A stretch of 13,093 nt of DNA from Botryosphaeria dothidea (lineage: Eukaryota > Ascomycota > Dothideomycetes > Botryosphaeriales > Botryosphaeriaceae), in contig WWBZ02000058.1 in assembly GCA_011503125.2 (NCBI GenBank), positions 1-13,093 of the forward strand. Direction: 5' to 3'. Positions 9,772-13,093 of the stretch are shown piece by piece. The notes below the pieces were generated by a model that saw nothing but the letters and a program-made list of their open reading frames with translations, ran no database searches and was not told the DNA's origin. A program made the translations under genes and the position numbers. The first letter of the stretch is position 1; the number at the start of each line of letters is the position of its first letter.

Positions 9772-10377
9772 AGTGGCAGTAGTATGTTTTATTCAGGTCT
9801 CAATGTGGTACTGAAGCCCAATGTCGGCATTGCCTCAGGCGTCGGGGGTCAGAATTTATATCTCCTGACGTAATGGATGGGGAGGTGGGGCATTGATGGA
9901 AAGGAGGGGCAGCACTCCAGGTGGCTAGCCTGTCCCCGGACCGGGTTACAAAGCAACGGGCCATCTGAACAGAGCACGACATACGGTCCCCGGATCGCGG
10001 TAGCAGCCGATGCGATAGCCGGAGTAGTGGTCGGACATTATGAGTCGCTAAGTCCGAGAAGTGGTGACACGCTTACCTCATAGGTAGTGTGTTCATTGTT
10101 GTGGCAAAGGGAGCTATGGCCATCGAGGCGGGAGAGAGCTGCCACTGGTTCCCTTCAGGCCGTCCCTAATTCTTAAAGCTTCTACAGGTGGCAGGCCTCA
10201 AGCGCACGTAATTTAATGCAACGAATCCTCATGCTTGATACTCGATAAAATTGCGTCTACTACGCCTTCCCTACTATCGATCATTCGATTTCGCATTAGC
10301 TCCGTTCTGCTCAAAATATAGCCAGTTTAGGTAGCGCTCATTTACGCATTACAATACTTGATTGCTATGTCAAATGT
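9772..10377. other. Intergenic region, probable promoter of the MDR gene
   Basis: About 0.6 kb lies between the MDR start codon and the tentative end of the F-box gene upstream on the same strand. A 68-aa plus-strand frame at 9877-10083 resembles nothing I know. I see no RNA gene, repeat or clear regulatory site. If the F-box gene extends further than modelled, its 3' end would lie here. Confidence 0.45.
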
Positions 10378-10868
10378 CTACCATGGAGTCCTAGAAAGTT
10401 GATAGGCCTGGTTGTCGTGAAAAACTCCCTAGAAAATGCACTCACCGAGTTGAGAAGCAGCGCTCCCTCAGATAATCGTGATCGTCAGAGCTCGACTCAT
10501 CTATATTCCAAGTCAGCGTCTACCCCAAAGGGTTCACGACTAGAGGACTCACCAAGGACCTGAGTGCAGAACTCATCAAATGAATACAACGCCATCTTTT
10601 CGCTTCGAATAAGACCAGCCTCTCCACAGCCCTAGCGGCGCTTTCGTTCTGGGCGAGCTGGATCACCCACTCCATACTCAGCAAGTTTTAGGTTGATGTG
10701 AATTGTTTGGAAAAGATGGCTGGCTTCCTCGGCGGCAAGCCATTTGCAACAAAGGCGTATCGTTTTCTGAGTATCTCGATCGGCTTCAATTAAAATCATG
10801 CATATGAGCTCTGTAGACAGTATGGGCAGGCTTGTCGGGTGGCGACAGAAGTCAGATGTCTGCGCCAT
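10378..10868 (-). CDS. Probable short F-box-like protein, tentative 3-exon model, two frameshifts as written
   Basis: F-box proteins link SCF ubiquitin ligases to substrates through an N-terminal F-box of about 45 residues. The start MAQTSDF at 10868 sits in a strong context (CAACATGGC). Near residues 12-60 the protein reads LPILSTELICMILIEADRDT, then IRLCCKWLAAEEASHLFQT and IHINL, which is the Leu-Pro-x-Glu-hydrophobic layout of fungal F-boxes. As written it stops at 10632. Removing one base from the T-run 10686-10689 instead opens a plausible continuation, LLSMEWVIQLAQNESAARAV, as far as GTGAGT at 10552. Splicing 10552-10501 and 10445-10391 gives a TAG at 10380-10378, if one base is also missing at the first donor, for about 127 aa in all. 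That is short for the family, so the gene may be a fragment or have more exons. The F-box call is moderate; the 3' half is weak. Confidence 0.55.
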
Positions 10869-11661
10869 GTTGGTGATGAGAGGGAGTCCGTCGTAGGCGG
10901 AGAGCCAGGGCTGCAAAGGGATGAGGTTGGTGGCGGGCAAGAAGAAGGTTGTCAAGCGATGGGGGTGTTGCCGCATTTGGCAATCGGAGCGACCCCGCCT
11001 CACGACACACTTGACCTCTACTCATCCGAGTGCAGAGACGCGATTCAGCAGCTTGAAATGCTGGAATCCATGTAATGTTTTACCATCCACCGGATTGGAA
11101 CGGGGGGTCCCCAACCTGTAGCCCGTTAGAAACACAATGGTCCAGTCAGACCACTCATCGTATTTTCCCTCTCAGCCTCGCACTCCAGCATCATCCATGC
11201 CCATAAACATGCTTGCAGGCAAGTGTGCATCGCGCCTCTTGGGATGGATCCAAGGCATACAGCTCCTGGTCGATTGATTGATCGAATGGTCATTGAAGGA
11301 TGAGATTGGCAAGGCTGGGCAACAGGCAGAAGTAAAAGTAAACAAGTCTTTGAATGACGGCAATACATGCCTGTTTCGACTTTCAGGTCCGCTGTTTTGC
11401 TGGCAGCACTTGCTTTTTGGGGCAGAACGCGGCGTTCGGCCTCCATACTAGTGGGACCTCTCCACTCAAGTCCACTCGTCTATCCGGGGGCCAAAATCCA
11501 TCCACCACGCCTGTGCCCGCCATTGGCCAGAACCTCTGCCCAGATACTGCCGTGCCTGCATGGGAGGCTGTTGGTGGCGTTTTGTCTCCCCATGTCCTAC
11601 GATATAGACCCCGAGATGCCCCAAAGCCACCGAGCTCCTTCGACTCTCTTCGCGCGCCGTC
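10869..11661. other. Divergent intergenic region between the F-box and surface-protein genes
   Basis: About 0.8 kb that should carry the promoters of two divergent genes. Several short overlapping frames are present (for example 11367-11741 plus and 11126-11446 minus), but none has recognisable family features and they conflict with the better-supported start at 11662. A weak TATA-like string (GATATAG, about 11600-11606) lies roughly 55 bp upstream of that start. No RNA gene or repeat was seen. Confidence 0.45.
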
Positions 11662-13093
11662 ATGAGTCTACCACGCCGGATCACCGGGCTGCTGCTAGCT
11701 GCAGGAACAGCAGCCCAATCCTTTCTCCAATTCGAGCCTAACTTCGTCCACGAACGCCACCGCTACTTGCACCTACTCCCCCGACGATTGTGCGGCAATC
11801 AGTAGGGTCCGCGTATGCGATCAAGTAACCGACACCTGGCTCTCGGGCTACTACTCCTATGTTTCCACCGCGACCTTCACCTCCTCCTCCGCCTACCGTA
11901 CCGATGTCGGCTCCACAGTCATCTGGACCGGCAACTACACTGGCCCACTGTCGACCTTCTGCGATGGAGTTCCGAGGGGAGGCAGTCCTCCCGCAATTAC
12001 CAGCTTCTCGACACTCTCACTCTACAGCTACTACCCCCCCTACCCAACTCCTGCTCCCAACTGCACCTATGACTACAGAGGTTGCGAGATTCTGATTGAT
12101 GAGTTCCGCGCATCCCCGCGCGGCCCGACGTTCGAGTCGCCCAAACAACCTGAGTGCGCAGGCGACACAGCACAGTGCATAAATCCTGAGGGTGCTTCGT
12201 GCCACTAGATGCCGGAGACGTCCGGTTGATATACTGGCCACAGTCCAAGGATCCCAGCGGACTCTGTGCCAATGGCACCAAGTCCAGCCCTGTGCCGTCA
12301 ATCACCCCAGCTCCTGCAGTTCCGTTTACCACTGTCATCGACGCTACACCTTCACTTCGCCCACCGTATATCTTTCTTTTAGCAGCCTCGACGGCTTGCC
12401 GTGCTACAAACACTGGGACAATGCCATCGTTCCCATCACCGACTTGGCCGATCTCTCCAGCGTCAGCTTCCCCGAAGGCACCGGCGGCTTGGGCGTGACG
12501 TCGTCCATCAACTGGAATGACCTCAACTCCCCGGTTCCCATGTCAGCGTACATCGGACAACAATCCTGCTTGTCCGCGTGGAGGGGTTCTCGATACTCCT
12601 ATGACAAGTGCAGCACCATCTACGACGACTACCTCCCCTGGCTGGCTCTGCCCACCCGGCCAGCCGTCTATACAGACGTGGACGCACGCTTCGAAAAACT
12701 GCACGAAGGTGACCTGGCGCAAATTCGTCTTCGATCCACCGCTGGCCCTGACATCCGCGGGAGGATTGATCCCAGCTTCCTCATCTCCCACCGAACAGGC
12801 GCCTCCCACCATCACCTCGGACCAGCAGACCGCCTCTGCCACCGACTCTGCCAGCCCGGCCCCCGAGCCCGAATCACCAACCGCTACCGCCACGACAAAC
12901 CAACAAGACCCCGCCGAGCCGACTGCTGCCCCTGAGGACCCTTCAACGTCTGCCACATCAAGCGGAGGGAGTGGACTGGGACCCATAATCTCGATAATCG
13001 TCTCCAGCATCTCCGCCACCGCCGGGGATCCTCCTGCCTCGAACGACCCTGGCGCCACCACCATCATCCAGCCCGTCGACCCAGGGGCCACCA
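11662..13093 (+). CDS. Secreted/cell-wall-associated protein of unknown function, 3' end outside the window, four frameshifts as written
   Basis: The ATG at 11662 opens a signal peptide (MSLPRRITGLLLAAGTAAQS). The mature region is Cys-, Tyr- and Ser/Thr-rich with N-glycosylation sequons (NATATC, NYTG, NCTY, NGTK). Segments include TCTYSPDDCAAISRVRVCDQ, SGYYSYVSTATFTSSSAYRT, DAGDVRLIYWPQ, YTFTSPTVYLSFSSLDGL, NWNDLNSPVPMSAY, KCSTIYDDYLPWLALP and NCTKVTWRKFVFDPPLAL. After this, at about residue 360, a Ser/Thr/Pro/Ala-rich stalk begins and runs to the window edge. The VRLIYWP..YTFTSPTVYLSF..DLNSPVP order recalls a widespread group of uncharacterised Pezizomycotina surface proteins; that is recollection, not a search. 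No intron is needed. Breaks lie at CC 11737-11738 (extra), 12196-12201 (missing), 12340-12344 (missing) and A-run 12694-12698 (extra). With these undone, one frame runs from 11662 to 13093. The anchor type cannot be judged. Confidence 0.8.

Noticed and set aside
12543..13091. 182-aa minus-strand open frame at the right edge
   Set aside because: It is antisense to the Ser/Thr/Pro-rich stalk of the surface protein; its Gly/Ser/Val/Ala bias is a by-product.
87..13093. Repeat-induced point mutation (RIP) or pseudogenisation of the whole region
   Set aside because: Defects are single-base indels, not C-to-T transitions; no in-frame nonsense substitutions were seen, and nearly all splice sites and the active-site residues checked are retained.
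87..13093. Programmed ribosomal frameshifting as the explanation for the broken frames
   Set aside because: The events are too many, go in both directions, and lie in different unrelated genes without a shared slippery sequence.
1..13093. Transposon, CRISPR array, rRNA or telomere repeat
   Set aside because: No terminal repeats, transposase or reverse-transcriptase motifs, regularly spaced repeats, rRNA segments or TTAGGG tracts were seen on either strand by eye.

Overview
The window reads as a piece of nuclear chromosome from a filamentous ascomycete (Pezizomycotina). The genes are monocistronic and split by mostly 47-67 bp introns with GT..AG ends and CTAAC/CTGAC-type branch points, and start contexts are fungal (CACCATGG, CAACATGGC). 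One gene belongs to the DHN-melanin pathway. A melanised Dothideomycete is my best guess, inferred from protein style and not proven.

Layout: scytalone dehydratase (87-826, minus, 4 exons); a 1.4 kb divergent spacer; a Maf-type nucleotide pyrophosphatase (2251-3323, plus, 3 exons); a 2.4 kb stretch with no convincing gene; a single HMG-box chromatin protein (5772-7296, plus, 3 exons); a 1.1 kb convergent spacer; a zinc-independent MDR/enoyl-reductase-like oxidoreductase (8436-9771, minus, 6 exons); a probable F-box protein (10378-10868, minus, tentative 3-exon model); and a secreted or cell-wall protein with a signal peptide and a Ser/Thr/Pro-rich tail (11662-13093, plus, running off the window). 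These genes do not form an obvious pathway or cluster. The melanin enzyme is alone here, with no polyketide synthase or naphthol reductase beside it.

The main property of the window is that no gene is open as written. The five well-recognised genes carry about 21 single-base indels (roughly 12 extra and 9 missing bases) in about 5.1 kb of coding sequence, many of them in short homopolymers. Undoing each one restores family motifs and makes every exon phase and stop codon close. I found no in-frame nonsense substitution, and nearly all splice sites are intact. This pattern fits uncorrected sequencing or assembly error better than gene death. Frame-based gene calling will therefore miss or shred genes here, and the apparently empty stretches should be read with the same caution. 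I did not find a convincing new biological system. The less ordinary items are the HMG protein's conserved N-terminal module, the F-box remnant and the surface protein.
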